DNA of 64,000 bases from Caldilineaceae bacterium (GTDB lineage: Bacteria; Chloroflexota; Anaerolineae; Caldilineales; Caldilineaceae), in assembly GCA_022827195.1 (NCBI GenBank), contig JAJDTL010000002.1, positions 1 to 64,000 of the forward strand, read 5' to 3'. Of the stretch, positions 25,818 to 35,787 are shown piece by piece; position 1 is the stretch's first letter; each line of letters opens with the position of its first letter. A model generated the notes under the pieces. It saw only the letters and a list, made by a program, of their open reading frames with translations, did no database searches and was not told the DNA's origin. A program made the position numbers and the translations under genes.

Positions 25818-26840
25818 ATGAAGCGTACAGTGCAACTGCTGATCGGAATCCTGGTCAGCCTTTTCTTTCTCTACCTGGTTGTTCCGGGCCTCCATCTGTC
25901 GGAGGTCTGGCAGACTATGGGGCGGGCCAATTACTGGTGGATCGTTCCCGGTGTGGCCGTCTACATGGTGGGGTTGTGGGCGCGAACGTGGCGCTGGCAC
26001 TATATGCTGCGCCATCTGAAGCGGGTCGATCTTGTCAGGCTATACCCAGTGGTCTGCATTGGCTTTTTCGGCAACAACATTTACCCATTTCGCGCAGGTG
26101 AGGTGATACGCGCTTACGTCCTGTGGCAGCGGGAGGAGATCTCCATCAGTTCCAGTCTGGCCACGGTGGTTGTCGAGCGCATCTTTGACGGGTTGGTGCT
26201 GCTGCTGTTCGTCTCTCTGGCGCTGCCGTTTGCGCCGATTCCGCCGGCCTTTCGGCAGTTCTTCGTCTTCGCCGCCATTCTGCTCTTGGTCATGACGGCC
26301 GCGTTCATCTGGATCGCGGTTAGCCCACGACGATTCGCGACCCTCTACGGCTGGCTTGCAGGGCATCTGCTGCCGCCTCGGATTCGCGCCCGGACCGATG
26401 AGCTGTTGGGGCGGTTTATGGAGGGGCTGGGCAGCCTGCGCAGCGGCCGCGGCCTGCTAATGATCTTCGCCACAAGCATCGTTGTCTGGCTGTTGGAGAC
26501 GGTCAAATACTGGTTTGTGATGCAAGCCTTTTCCTTCAGCGTCAGGTTTTTGGCGCTGATGCTGACCAATGGCATCGTCAACCTGGTGACGATTCTGCCA
26601 TCTGCGCCCGGTTACATCGGCACGTTCGATGCGCCTGCGATTGAAACGCTCGTCTCCTTCGGGGTAGACGCCCAGTTGGCCGCCAGCTATACAGTTTCAC
26701 TGCATGCGGCGCTCTGGGCTCCGGTAACTCTGCTCGGCGGGTATTACTTCTGGCGCGAACAGCTGCGCTGGAACGACTTCACAAAGGCGCGGGAACGGGC
26801 GGACGAAGCATTGCAGAGGGAAGCGGTCGCGACGAAGTGA
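25818..26840 (+). CDS. lysylphosphatidylglycerol synthase TM / flippase-like membrane protein
   Basis: A 340-residue integral membrane protein of the UPF0104/AglD-like family. About eight helices are visible. Family blocks are the N-terminal LIGILVSLFFLYLV helix, ARTWRWHYML, FGNNIYPFRAGEVIRAYVL, VERIFDGLVLLL and LPSAPGYIGTFDA. Members move or modify lipids or lipid-linked glycans. The ATG at 25818 is preferred because GAGGGA lies just before it; the longer frame from 25734 has no such signal. It is the first of a run of plus-strand genes (M16 peptidase, recF). Confidence 0.87.
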   Translation: MKRTVQLLIGILVSLFFLYLVVPGLHLSEVWQTMGRANYWWIVPGVAVYMVGLWARTWRWHYMLRHLKRVDLVRLYPVVCIGFFGNNIYPFRAGEVIRAYVLWQREEISISSSLATVVVERIFDGLVLLLFVSLALPFAPIPPAFRQFFVFAAILLLVMTAAFIWIAVSPRRFATLYGWLAGHLLPPRIRARTDELLGRFMEGLGSLRSGRGLLMIFATSIVVWLLETVKYWFVMQAFSFSVRFLALMLTNGIVNLVTILPSAPGYIGTFDAPAIETLVSFGVDAQLAASYTVSLHAALWAPVTLLGGYYFWREQLRWNDFTKARERADEALQREAVATK

Positions 26841-26897
26841 CACACCGCCCGCCAAACTTCATACTCATATAGCTTATTGCAAAGGGAGCCGGAGCTG

Positions 26898-28199
26898 ATG
26901 GAAGCAGAAATCACAACGCGTGGGCAGAACGGCGGCAGCTTACGTAAGGGATCTCTCGACAACGGCATGCAACTCATTCTCAAGGAAAGCCGCACGGCGC
27001 CGGTCGCCAGTTTCTGGATCTTCTACCGGGTTGGAAGCCGAAACGAAATGCCCGGTATAACGGGCATCAGCCATTGGGTTGAACACATGCTGTTCAAAGG
27101 GACCGAAAAGTACCCGCAAGGCGCCTTTGACAAGGCGGTGGCGCGCGCGGGCGGGGCCTTCAACGGCATGACCTGGCAGGACTGGACAACCTATTTCGAG
27201 ACCTTTCCGGCGGAGCGGATTGAACTGGCGCTGGACGTGGAAAGCGACCGCATGGCGAATGCGATATTTGATGCCGAGGAGACGGAATCGGAACGCACGG
27301 TTATCATCAGCGAGCGGGAGGGCAGCGAGAACAGTTACCGCTGGCTTTTGAACACGGAGATGCAGGCAGCGGCATTTCAGACCCACCCTTACCGACATCC
27401 GGTCATCGGTTGGAAGCACGACCTGCTGACGATGGGCCGCAATGATCTTTACGACCATTACCGTACGTTTTACGCGCCGAACAATGCGGTGGCGGTGGCG
27501 GTTGGTGATTTCGACAGCGAGCGGATGGCAACGCGCATCGACCAATACTTCGGCGGGCTTGCTGCCGGACCGACCGTGCCGGATATGCGGATGCAGGAAG
27601 AGGAGCAGCGGGCTGAACGGCGCATCGTACTGCGGGGCGCGGACCAGACATCCTACTTTGGCCTGGCATTCCACGCACCGGCCGCCCAACACACCGACTT
27701 CTTTCCGCTAACCGTGCTGGACAGTATTCTGAGCGGCGCCAAAGGGATGGGGCTGTTCGGCGGCAGCTCGTCGAATCGCAGCAACCGGCTCTACCGGGCG
27801 CTGGTTGATACGGAGCTGGCGGTTGGCGTGTCTTCTTCCTTCATGCCGACGATCGATCCCTACTTGTTCGGATTCCATGCCACACTGGCGCAAGGGGTTA
27901 CGCACCAGCAGGTGGAGGACGCGATCTGGGCCGAGATTCATCGTGTGCAGGAGGAGCCGGTCGCGACGGAAGAACTGGAAAAAGCGATCAAACAGACGAA
28001 GGCCCAGTTTGCCTACAGCAGCGAGAGCGTTACGAACCAGGCCTACTGGCTGGGCTTCAGCGAAATGATCGCGGACAGCGACTGGTTCGATGCCTGGCTG
28101 GTCAACCTGGAAGCTGTCACGGCCGAAGACGTGCAGCGCGTCTCCCGGACGTGGTTCAGCCGCGGCAAACAGACGGTCGGCTGGTATCTGCCCGAGTAG
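26898..28199 (+). CDS. M16 family zinc metallopeptidase
   Basis: A 433-residue pitrilysin-like peptidase. The inverted zinc motif HWVEH is at residues 59-63 (His59, His63, catalytic Glu62), and a third ligand Glu lies about 75 residues later in IISERE (near residue 139). The second half is the inactive M16 C domain. The start is the ATG at 26898 after GGAGC; a TTG seven codons upstream is less likely. It is a single catalytic member with no obvious inactive partner gene nearby, so it may act as a homodimer. No signal peptide is seen. Confidence 0.9.
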   Translation: MEAEITTRGQNGGSLRKGSLDNGMQLILKESRTAPVASFWIFYRVGSRNEMPGITGISHWVEHMLFKGTEKYPQGAFDKAVARAGGAFNGMTWQDWTTYFETFPAERIELALDVESDRMANAIFDAEETESERTVIISEREGSENSYRWLLNTEMQAAAFQTHPYRHPVIGWKHDLLTMGRNDLYDHYRTFYAPNNAVAVAVGDFDSERMATRIDQYFGGLAAGPTVPDMRMQEEEQRAERRIVLRGADQTSYFGLAFHAPAAQHTDFFPLTVLDSILSGAKGMGLFGGSSSNRSNRLYRALVDTELAVGVSSSFMPTIDPYLFGFHATLAQGVTHQQVEDAIWAEIHRVQEEPVATEELEKAIKQTKAQFAYSSESVTNQAYWLGFSEMIADSDWFDAWLVNLEAVTAEDVQRVSRTWFSRGKQTVGWYLPE

Positions 28200-28229
28200 C
28201 GGCCGTCGACCTCAACCGATCGCCGACCG

Positions 28230-29501
28230 ATGTTCCTTTCCCGCCTCCAGTTGGAGCAATTCCGAAACTACAAAAAACTGGACCTTTCTTTCGACGCGCC
28301 GGTTGCACTTGTGCAGGGTCGAAACGGCCAGGGCAAGACCAATCTGCTTGAGGCCGTCTATTATCTGGCGACGAGCAAGTCGCGTCATGCCCGAACGGAG
28401 CGGGAGGTTGTAAACAGGGCGGCTGCGGAGGATGCGATCCCTTTCGGACGCATTCGCGGCGAAGTCGTGCGGACGGAACAGGCCACGAGGCTGGAGATAC
28501 TGTTCACGCGGCGGAACGATGGGCTGAACTTCACGAAACAGGCGCGGGTGAACGGCGCACCGCGGCGCAGCATGGACCTGATCGGGCATCTGCGCGCGGT
28601 CCTCTTTCTGCCGGAGGATCTCACGCTCATCTCCGGCAGTCCGAGCGAACGCCGGCGATACGTAGACGTCGCCCTCTGTCAGATCGACCGCGGCTACTGC
28701 CAAGCTCTTTCTCGCTACCAGAAGGTTGTCACGCAGCGTAACAGCCTGCTCAGGCAACTGCAGGAACAAGGGCAGCCCGACGGTCCGTCGGTCGGTGCTC
28801 AACTCGGCTTCTGGGATGATCAGCTGGTCGAGCACGGGACGCAGGTGCTCTCCCGCCGCCACAGTTACCTGGCCGACCTGGCGCCAATCGCCCGCCGGGT
28901 TCATGCGGAGCTGACGCAGGAGCAGGAGACGCTGGATCTGCTCTACGTGCCCAGCTTCAATACCGGCCTTTACTCGGACGGCGACTACTTGCGGTTGCGG
29001 GATAGCGAGGAGGTGCGGGCTGAAGAGTTGGCGAAAACGGAGGTTGACGCGGCGACGATCAGCGAGCGGTTCCGCGAACGGCTGGAGGACCGCCGCAAGG
29101 TGGAATTGAACAGCGGTAACTCGCTCTACGGGCCGCATCGGGACGAAATGATCCTTCTGGTCAACGGCTGGAATTTGCGCACGTTCGGCAGTCGCGGGCA
29201 GCAGCGCACGGGGGCGCTGGCGTTGAAGCTGGCAGAGCTGCGGGCGATGGCCGCGGCAACCGGCGAAAGGCCGGTCCTGCTGCTGGACGACGTAATGAGC
29301 GAGCTGGATGCGCAGCGGCGGGCCGCCTTGCTCGGCGCGCTGGCGGATGTGCGGCAGGGGATTGTGACGACGACCGACTGGGACCAGTTTTCGCCGGAAT
29401 TCCGTGGGGAAGCGCAGCAGATTCAGATCGAGGCGGGAAACGCGACACTGGTGCGCAGTGACATGGCGAAGGCCGGCGACGGATTGTGCGCGTCGCCTTG
29501 A
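28230..29501 (+). CDS. recF: DNA replication and repair protein RecF
   Basis: SMC-like ATPase that helps load RecA at gapped DNA. Walker A GRNGQGKT is at residues 30-37, the ABC signature SGSPSERRR at about 135-143, and Walker B RPVLLLDDVMSELD at about 347-360. The N-terminal LSRLQLEQFRNYKKLDLSF block is diagnostic. The 423 residues exceed the usual 360-370, with extra length between the signature and Walker B. It starts 30 nt after the M16 gene. It is not next to dnaA or dnaN, so this is not the replication-origin arrangement. Confidence 0.93.
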   Translation: MFLSRLQLEQFRNYKKLDLSFDAPVALVQGRNGQGKTNLLEAVYYLATSKSRHARTEREVVNRAAAEDAIPFGRIRGEVVRTEQATRLEILFTRRNDGLNFTKQARVNGAPRRSMDLIGHLRAVLFLPEDLTLISGSPSERRRYVDVALCQIDRGYCQALSRYQKVVTQRNSLLRQLQEQGQPDGPSVGAQLGFWDDQLVEHGTQVLSRRHSYLADLAPIARRVHAELTQEQETLDLLYVPSFNTGLYSDGDYLRLRDSEEVRAEELAKTEVDAATISERFRERLEDRRKVELNSGNSLYGPHRDEMILLVNGWNLRTFGSRGQQRTGALALKLAELRAMAAATGERPVLLLDDVMSELDAQRRAALLGALADVRQGIVTTTDWDQFSPEFRGEAQQIQIEAGNATLVRSDMAKAGDGLCASP

Positions 29502-29512
29502 GCAATGATCGC

Positions 29513-30721
29513 ATGACAGTACGAATTTACTACGAGGACGCTTACCGCACCGGATTTACGGCACAGGTAGTCGAACGGCGAGAGTTCGAGGACCGGCATG
29601 CCGTTCGACTGAACAGATCTGCGTTCTATCCTACGTCCGGCAGCCAGCCGCATGATATTGGCCATCTGAACGACACGGCTGTGGTCGACGTTCAGGCGGG
29701 GACGGATGGCGCGGTGTTTCATCTGCTGGCGGAGCCTCTGCCGGAAGAGACGACGGGCGTTGTGGGGGAGGTCGATTGGACGCGGCGCTACGATCTTATG
29801 CAGCAACATTCGGGGCAGCACCTGCTGTCGCAGGTATTTTACCGGCGGCAGGGGCAGGAGACGGTGGGCGTGCATTTCGGGGAAGGACTGAACACAGTCG
29901 ACCTGGAAGGCGACCGGCTGACCGAGGAGTCGCTTGCGGCGGCAGAGGTGGGGGTGAACGAACTTATCTGGCAGAACCGGCCTGTTCGCGCCTATTGGGT
30001 GATGGAGGCGGAACTGGGCACAGTGCCTTTGCGGCGTGCGCCGAAGGTGGGCGGCAGGGTGCGAATCGTGGAGATCGACAAATTTGACTGGTCGGCGTGT
30101 GGGGGTACGCACGTGCGGCGGACGGGCGAGATCGGGCTGATCTCGCTGCTGCGGGCGGAGAGGCATCGGGGCAGGAGCCGTGTGCACTTTGTGTGCGGAA
30201 GGCGTGCGCTGGCGGATGCGGCGGGGCGCCGGGGGCTATTGGCGGAGACGGCCGTGCTGTTGGACAGCAGTGTGCAGGATGTGCCCGCGCTGGTAGCGAA
30301 GCAGCAGGAGTCGCTGCGCGCTGCGGAAAAGGAGTCCGACGCGCTGCGGGAGGCCCTGGCCCGTTACGAGGCGCGCGAACTGCTGGAGGTAGCTGAAAGC
30401 GCCGGCGGGTTGCGTCTGGCGGCGAAGGTCTTGGACGAGGCGCGACCGGCCGACTTGCAACGGCTGGCGCGGGCGCTCGTCGCCGTGGAAGGCGTGGTGG
30501 CGCTGCTGGGCTGTGCCCAGGGAGAGAAGGGCACGGTCGTTCTGGCGCGTTCAGGCGATCTGACGTTGCACGCAGGTAACCTGCTACGGGATACGCTGAA
30601 ACAGTACGACGGCGGTGGGGGCGGGGGACCCGAATTCGCCCAGGGGGGCACGGCGGCGGACAGGCTGGCGGACGTTCTGAACGCTGTTAAGGAAGCGGTG
30701 CGGCGCGGCGCTGGCAGCTGA
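29513..30721 (+). CDS. AlaX-type alanyl-tRNA editing protein with DHHA1 domain
   Basis: Would hydrolyse misacylated tRNA(Ala) (Ser- or Gly-tRNA). Residues 1-90 form the AlaRS-like beta domain, with the Gly-rich SAFYPTSGSQPHDIG near residue 37. The editing domain carries the zinc ligands HSGQH (His99, His103) and ACGGTH (Cys196, His200). A coiled-coil (about 260-290) and a DHHA1-like C-terminus with a Gly-rich DGGGGGGPEFAQGG loop follow. The 402 residues fit the long AlaX-L form. The ATG at 29513, after the recF stop, is preferred over an in-frame GTG at 29486 inside recF. Confidence 0.88.
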   Translation: MTVRIYYEDAYRTGFTAQVVERREFEDRHAVRLNRSAFYPTSGSQPHDIGHLNDTAVVDVQAGTDGAVFHLLAEPLPEETTGVVGEVDWTRRYDLMQQHSGQHLLSQVFYRRQGQETVGVHFGEGLNTVDLEGDRLTEESLAAAEVGVNELIWQNRPVRAYWVMEAELGTVPLRRAPKVGGRVRIVEIDKFDWSACGGTHVRRTGEIGLISLLRAERHRGRSRVHFVCGRRALADAAGRRGLLAETAVLLDSSVQDVPALVAKQQESLRAAEKESDALREALARYEARELLEVAESAGGLRLAAKVLDEARPADLQRLARALVAVEGVVALLGCAQGEKGTVVLARSGDLTLHAGNLLRDTLKQYDGGGGGGPEFAQGGTAADRLADVLNAVKEAVRRGAGS

Positions 30722-30891
30722 GGAGGGTCAGGTATGAATCTCTTCCATGCAGGTTGCGTACCTTATCGTAGGGCAGGCGACGCCCAGATCTGATTGGGAT
30801 CACATCAGGGACGGTGCAAAAAGATCGCCCGGCGCTATCGGAGAACCCGATCTGCACTGCGATTACGTCGAAAGGTCTGGAAAGTTTTCGA

Positions 30892-32040
30892 ATGGACAAC
30901 CGCAAGACCGTGCCCATCCTACCCCTAGAGGCCTACACCGACCAGGAATGGTTCGATCGTGAGCAGGAGCGCATTTTTTCACGCACCTGGGCTTTTGCCG
31001 GACTGGCCGAGGACATCACCGAGCCGGGACAGTACGTATCGGTCCAGGCCGGGCTGAACAACATCTTCATCGTGATGGGCGAGGACCGGAAGTTACGCGC
31101 CTTTCACAACATCTGCCGTCACCGCGGTACCCAACTGCTGCGGGCCGTTGGCAAGACGCGCAAGGTTATCACCTGCCCCTACCACGACTGGACCTACGAC
31201 CTTGAGGGCTGCCTGCGCTCGGTACCCGACAGAAGGAACCAGTTTCCCGACCTGGACATGACCTCCCTGGGGCTCAAGAGAGCCTCGGTCGCACGCTGGC
31301 GCGGCATGTTGTGGGTACATCCTGACGAAGACGCAGACCCTATCACAGACTGGTTCGGCGGCGTGGAGTCCCGTTTGGGGCCGCACGATATCGACGCACT
31401 GGTTGAGTATCACAAGGGACGCACGGAATACACGATCGCGGCAAACTGGAAGATCGTCGTGGAAAACTACATTGACGGCTACCACCTTTCCCATCTGCAC
31501 TCTGGCACGCTTTCCATGTACGACCACAGTCGCATCGAGTCCGGTTTTGCCGGCCCGCATTTCTATTTCCAGGAGCCGCTCAGTCCCGACTACGCCGCCG
31601 AGGTTGAAAAGAATGCCCCACAGCCTCTGGTGATCCCGGCGGAACAGGCCGGCGCGTGGGTACCGATGCTCTTTCCGGGCATCGGCCTGGCGGAAAACGA
31701 GGACTCGTGGTCGGTATTTCACGTGACGCCGCTTGCTCCCGACCGAAGCCGCGTCGTCACCCGCACCAAATTGGCTGACGTTTCATTGCTGGCTTTCGCG
31801 TCTCAATCGATCCGTTCTTACAACTTCTGGTCGAAGAAGGTCAGGGGCAAGTATGACAGTGACGACGCCGATGATCCTATGGCATCCGGCGACTTCATGC
31901 AGGAGGACATCTACGCGTGCGAACAGCAGCAGCGGTCGCTCAAGAGCCCGTTTTTCGAGCACGGTCCGTCTGCTTTGAAAGGTGAGGCTGGCGTGCGGCG
32001 ACACCAGGAGTTGGTGATGGCCTGGATGGGGAAGGAATAG
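30892..32040 (+). CDS. Rieske non-heme iron oxygenase, alpha subunit
   Basis: Ring-hydroxylating or demethylating oxygenase. The Rieske [2Fe-2S] ligands are Cys75/His77 (CRHRG) and Cys95/His98 (CPYHDW). The mononuclear iron site follows in ENYIDGYHLSHLH, with Asp195, His198 and His203. The start is the ATG at 30892, preceded by GGAAAG; the frame extends to 30814 without a site. No beta subunit, ferredoxin or reductase gene adjoins, although a Rieske ferredoxin is encoded at 43742-44092. It could be a single-component-type oxygenase acting on a quaternary amine or an aromatic compound; the substrate cannot be told. Confidence 0.9.
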   Translation: MDNRKTVPILPLEAYTDQEWFDREQERIFSRTWAFAGLAEDITEPGQYVSVQAGLNNIFIVMGEDRKLRAFHNICRHRGTQLLRAVGKTRKVITCPYHDWTYDLEGCLRSVPDRRNQFPDLDMTSLGLKRASVARWRGMLWVHPDEDADPITDWFGGVESRLGPHDIDALVEYHKGRTEYTIAANWKIVVENYIDGYHLSHLHSGTLSMYDHSRIESGFAGPHFYFQEPLSPDYAAEVEKNAPQPLVIPAEQAGAWVPMLFPGIGLAENEDSWSVFHVTPLAPDRSRVVTRTKLADVSLLAFASQSIRSYNFWSKKVRGKYDSDDADDPMASGDFMQEDIYACEQQQRSLKSPFFEHGPSALKGEAGVRRHQELVMAWMGKE

Positions 32041-32089
32041 TGACGGGAGACCAGTGATTTGCGTTGAATAGCTTAAAGGAAACAGCGAT

Positions 32090-32130
32090 GCGACCGCCGG
32101 TGAATGAAAGGCCCCCGGCGGTCGCTCTCT
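32090..32130. terminator. terminator between convergent genes
   Basis: GCGACCGCCGG (32090-32100) and CCGGCGGTCGC (32115-32125) form an 11-bp stem with a 14-nt loop, in the gap between the Rieske oxygenase (plus) and the regulator gene (minus). Confidence 0.6.
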
Positions 32131-32137
32131 GTTGGGG

Positions 32138-32683
32138 CTATTCTTCGGGGATGAGATGCGATAGCGCGGGCCTCTCGACAGCCGACCTGTGTGCCCGCCA
32201 GTGGTCCAAAATCAGGGGGAACTCCCGCTCCATAAAGACGTAGTAATCCCGCATTTCTTCAAGACGTTGACGGCGGGCGGGGGAGGCACCGTCGAGCAGG
32301 GCTAGACCCCTTTCGGACAGGCGCCGTAACTCGGTAAACTGTTTTCTCGCCTTTTCTTCCATGATGTGCGACCAGGAATCGGGCACGACGCGGAAATGAT
32401 CGCGGCGCTGGCCCGGCATGCTGATCCGTTCGATGATGCCCATCTGGATGAGCATACGGGTGCCGGTACTGATGGAGGACTTGCTGGCCTGCAGGGCTTT
32501 GGTCAGTTCGTGCATCGTCTGATGCGGGGGCTCGCAGATGAGGAGCCAGCTCAGGATCCTGCCGGCCATGCGGGGCAGGCCGGCCTGTTCCCAGTACAGC
32601 CCGAAACTTTCGACATATTCGTGCACATCTTTCGTCGGCGCGGCGTCTTCCGTGATCGGCGGCGTATGTTGTGCGGCGCTCAT
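32138..32683 (-). CDS. GbsR/MarR-family transcriptional regulator
   Basis: A 181-residue winged-helix protein. After a flexible N-terminus, residues 20-110 carry the GbsR-type fold (YVESFGLYWEQAGLPRMAGR; HELTKALQASKSSISTGTRM as recognition region; a wing at MPGQRRDHFR), followed by a helical dimerisation tail. It is the last gene of a four-gene minus-strand operon and its ATG overlaps the permease stop (ATGA), so its amount follows that of the transporter. The 18-bp palindrome in the operon promoter (35764-35809) is the obvious candidate operator, implying feedback control. Confidence 0.85.
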   Translation of the reverse strand: MSAAQHTPPITEDAAPTKDVHEYVESFGLYWEQAGLPRMAGRILSWLLICEPPHQTMHELTKALQASKSSISTGTRMLIQMGIIERISMPGQRRDHFRVVPDSWSHIMEEKARKQFTELRRLSERGLALLDGASPARRQRLEEMRDYYVFMEREFPLILDHWRAHRSAVERPALSHLIPEE

Positions 32684-33765
32684 GTTTCCAGGGCCAATTT
32701 TTGTTGCTGACGGCCGATGACGCTGCTGAGAAGGACAAGCAGCGCGGCGGAGATGAGAGCCAGCACTGCGATATCGAGAGCGATTTCGGCGATGCCGGCG
32801 CCGTTCTGACTCACTTCAAGCAGGGGGTTCATCAGATAGTAGGTGGGGAAGAGGCGGCCGATCCACTCGGGCACCTGGGGAAATATCTTGAGAATGCCGG
32901 GTGCGTAGAGCAGGATACCAGCGCCCTTGACGATTCCCATGAAGGTATCCATATCTTTGGAGACGGAGCCAAGGACTATGCCGAAGGCCGAGGACATCAG
33001 GCCGCCGAGGGCGATTACGAGCAGGAGGAGGGCGATCTGGCCGGCGAAGGCGCCGTTTATCAGGAGAATGACTGTGCCCATGATCCCGCTCAGGATGAAG
33101 CCCATCAGCGTCTTGGAAAGGTAGACGTCGAGCAGCGAGGTGGGCGTCGAGGTCAAGGCGACCAGCGTTCGATGTTTTTTCTCGTCGAGCAGCGATGCGG
33201 CCGGGAAAAAGAGTCCCCCGAGTACGATTGCCATAATAAGAAGTAGGGGCAACAGTCGCTGCGACCAGGTCTGTGTATTAGCGCTGCCTATCTGCTCGGC
33301 ATTGACGGTGACAGGTAGCTGTTCAATGCTGCGCCCGATTCCCGCGGTCATAGCGCGCGAAATGGCTGATTCCAGGAGCAGGAGATTGCGCACGCCGGCC
33401 TCCCCCCAGCGGTATGCGGTAAAATCGACCTCTTTGCTGTCGTCTTCGAGGGCCGCGGCGAAGCCGGCGGACAGGCTGAGGCCGATCTCTTCGCTGCCTC
33501 GTCCGACCGCGCTTTGCAGCGCCTCGTCGGAACTGTACATGGTGGTGTTGATGCTGGGATGGTCTAGCAGGGGCCTGGTAAACTTTTCGCTGGCGCTGGG
33601 ATCGTAGATGCCCAGGCGCGGAGTCTGCGCAAGCAGGTCGCCGAAGACAAGCGCGATGAGAAGGCTGAGGACGACCGGCATCACAAGTACATAGATGACC
33701 ATGAAGTTGGCTGCGCCGAGGCGCGCGTCTTTGCCCATCAGAACTGCAATTCGCTGAATATCCAT
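32680..33765 (-). CDS. ABC-2 type transporter permease
   Basis: A 361-residue membrane protein with one N-terminal helix (VIYVLVMPVVLSLLIALVFG), an extracytoplasmic domain of about 150 residues, and five C-terminal helices around ASLLDEKKHRTLVALTSTP. This is the YhgE/NatB/YbhS-like layout of drug or sodium exporters. The start at 33765 shares its A with the stop of the preceding permease (TGATG). The longer open frame to 33999 overlaps that gene and is rejected. It would form a heterodimeric pore with the product of 33765-34823. Confidence 0.87.
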   Translation of the reverse strand: MDIQRIAVLMGKDARLGAANFMVIYVLVMPVVLSLLIALVFGDLLAQTPRLGIYDPSASEKFTRPLLDHPSINTTMYSSDEALQSAVGRGSEEIGLSLSAGFAAALEDDSKEVDFTAYRWGEAGVRNLLLLESAISRAMTAGIGRSIEQLPVTVNAEQIGSANTQTWSQRLLPLLLIMAIVLGGLFFPAASLLDEKKHRTLVALTSTPTSLLDVYLSKTLMGFILSGIMGTVILLINGAFAGQIALLLLVIALGGLMSSAFGIVLGSVSKDMDTFMGIVKGAGILLYAPGILKIFPQVPEWIGRLFPTYYLMNPLLEVSQNGAGIAEIALDIAVLALISAALLVLLSSVIGRQQQKLALET

Positions 33766-34823
33766 CAGAATTTCCTTAATATGGCGGCTGTGCCGACGGC
33801 CATCGAACCTACGCCAACCAGGAACAGAATCGCCAGATTGCCGGCTACATCCGCCCAACCGGCGCCGAAGTTGATGATTCGGTGCAGAGAGTCGACGAAG
33901 AAATGGGAAGGGATGAGTTCCATCCAGCCGGTAGAGAGGCCGGGCAGGACAACCGAAAAGCCGGGGAACACCATGGGTATGATGAAGACAATCGTCCATC
34001 CCATCACCGAAGTATTGTCCCTGGAGATTGCGGCGATAAAAAAGCCCAGGCCGACCATCAGGAAGCTGCCCAGCAATAGTGTTGCCAACAGCAGGAGCGG
34101 CGCGGTGCCCAGGATACCCATTACGGCACTCAGGAGCAGTACTTGGCCGAAGGCCAGGATCAACCCCATCAGGGCCTTGCCAACAAAGAATTGGTGCAAG
34201 CGCAGGGGTCCGGTGACGAGGGCGCGCGCGGTTCCATTGTCGACGTCGCGGTTGAGGAGAGTCGCCAGACCAAACACCTCTATAATCACAATCATCATCA
34301 GCAGAAGGGGCGCGAACCGATCGCGCATTGAGAGAGGCGCGCCGGTCATGTCGTTGCCGAGCACGATCTCGGTCTCATTGAAACGGGCTAGGCTAGCCAG
34401 CGTTTCAGGATTCACCGCGTTGGCGACGAGCACCAGCACGTCGTGGAAAATCCGCTTGGCCTCGGCGGGCACGCCGGGAGCATAGTAGGCATTTAGCTCT
34501 ACCTGCTCTCCTCTGGCCGCGGCGGCGGCCAGGTCTGCTGGAAGGGACAGGCCGACGAAGAAATCGCCGGTCTCTTCGAGCGCGGTCAGCATCTCGGCCT
34601 CTGAGTCGAAGATTGTATAGTTGCCCGGGCTATCAACTAGGCGCTGGTAGAGGGGAATCTCCCGATCTTCGATGAAAAAGGCCATGCCCAGGCTTTCGTC
34701 TACCTGGCTGGGGAGAAGGAAGTATATGACGAGGTAGAAGACCACGCCTATCGCGGTGACAATGGCAAAGAAGCGATGGCGGAAGAAGAGTTTGATATCG
34801 TTGACGACAAGCGTGCCGATCAT
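33765..34823 (-). CDS. ABC-2 type transporter permease
   Basis: A 352-residue permease with the same topology as its neighbour: an N-terminal helix (FFAIVTAIGVVFYLVIYFLL), a soluble domain (about residues 40-165), and five or six helices with LLNRDVDNGTARALVTGPLR in the cytoplasmic loop. Its ATG overlaps the ATPase stop and its stop overlaps the next start, so translation is coupled along the operon. It pairs with the permease at 32680-33765. Confidence 0.88.
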   Translation of the reverse strand: MIGTLVVNDIKLFFRHRFFAIVTAIGVVFYLVIYFLLPSQVDESLGMAFFIEDREIPLYQRLVDSPGNYTIFDSEAEMLTALEETGDFFVGLSLPADLAAAAARGEQVELNAYYAPGVPAEAKRIFHDVLVLVANAVNPETLASLARFNETEIVLGNDMTGAPLSMRDRFAPLLLMMIVIIEVFGLATLLNRDVDNGTARALVTGPLRLHQFFVGKALMGLILAFGQVLLLSAVMGILGTAPLLLLATLLLGSFLMVGLGFFIAAISRDNTSVMGWTIVFIIPMVFPGFSVVLPGLSTGWMELIPSHFFVDSLHRIINFGAGWADVAGNLAILFLVGVGSMAVGTAAILRKF

Positions 34824-35686
34824 CCTCGCAACCCCCTGCCGGTGATATCGAAGAAGATATCTTCCAGCGTTGCTTCTTCACTGTGAACGGTGAGAATACG
34901 TTCGTTCTTGAAGAGATCGAAGACTGTCTGCGGGGTCTGGTCTTCATCGAGCGTCACTTCGCGCACTTCAATATCGCCGTTGGACTGTTCGACCTCCACT
35001 TTGAGTGCGCGCATGCCGAATCGCTGCTTGAGGCGGGCCGGCGTGTCGAGAGCGACGATTTTGCCTTGGTTAATAAATACGACGCGGTCGGAGAGCTTAT
35101 CGGCCTCGACCATATCGTGCGTTGTCAGGAAGACGGTGGTTCCTTGCTGGGTGGCGTTGCGAATCAGGGCGTGAATCGTCTCGGTGGAGACGGGATCAAG
35201 GCCGTCGGTCGGCTCGTCGAGGAAGAGCATCTTGGGGTCGCTGACGAGGGCACGCGCCATCATGAGGCGCTGCTTCATGCCCTTGGAGTAGCTAGCGACA
35301 TGTTCCTTTTCGCGGCCGCCGAGGCCGACCTTTTCGAGCAGACCCATGGCGTCGAAGCCGTGTACTTTGTAGAGTTTGGCGAAGAGTACGAGGTTTTCGA
35401 CGGCGCTCATCTGCTCGTAGAGGTTGGTGAATTCAAAGGAGATGCCAATCTTCTGTTGAACCTTTTTGCGCTCCTTAACGATGTCCATGCCAAGGAGGGT
35501 GGCTGAGCCAGTCTGGGGCGTTAGCTGGCCGGTCAGCATCTTTACGACGGTGGACTTACCGGCGCCATTGGGGCCGAGGAAGCCGATCACTTCGCCTGCG
35601 GCAACGTCGAAGGAGATATCGTCGACAGCGAGGTTGTTGCCGTAGCTGAAACTCAGGTCCTTCACTGAGATGGCGGGTTGTGCCAT
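34820..35686 (-). CDS. ABC-2 type transporter ATP-binding protein
   Basis: A 288-residue exporter ATPase. It has Walker A GPNGAGKST, Q-loop region, signature YSKGMKQRLMMARAL, Walker B MLFLDEPTDGLD, H-loop THDM, and a C-terminal regulatory tail. It is the first gene of the operon (ATPase, two permeases, GbsR/MarR regulator), 78 bp from the palindromic promoter. Multidrug or sodium efflux is the usual job of this arrangement, but the substrate is not shown by sequence. Confidence 0.92.
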   Translation of the reverse strand: MAQPAISVKDLSFSYGNNLAVDDISFDVAAGEVIGFLGPNGAGKSTVVKMLTGQLTPQTGSATLLGMDIVKERKKVQQKIGISFEFTNLYEQMSAVENLVLFAKLYKVHGFDAMGLLEKVGLGGREKEHVASYSKGMKQRLMMARALVSDPKMLFLDEPTDGLDPVSTETIHALIRNATQQGTTVFLTTHDMVEADKLSDRVVFINQGKIVALDTPARLKQRFGMRALKVEVEQSNGDIEVREVTLDEDQTPQTVFDLFKNERILTVHSEEATLEDIFFDITGRGLRG

Positions 35687-35758
35687 GCTTTTGCTCCTTG
35701 CATCCTGCCGTATCTGCCGGTCGTTTGCGAGTCATAGTCTCGGCAGGTGATGTCGTCA

Positions 35759-35787
35759 ATTGTAGCTTGTTCTGTTTGTTCTGTCAA
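35759..35787 (-). promoter_or_regulatory. sigma-70 promoter of the efflux operon
   Basis: On the minus strand TTGACA (complement of 35782-35787) and TACAAT (complement of 35759-35764) are separated by exactly 17 bp. The 17-bp spacer is one arm of the palindrome at 35764-35809, so a bound repressor would cover the promoter. Confidence 0.75.

Noticed and set aside
28230..29501. recF as a marker of the replication origin
   Set aside because: No dnaA, dnaN or gyrB nearby and no DnaA-box cluster noticed; recF is often separate in this phylum.
33766..33999. 78-codon N-terminal extension of the permease ending at 32680
   Set aside because: It overlaps the upstream permease gene in another frame; the ATG at 33765 shows the usual stop-start overlap.
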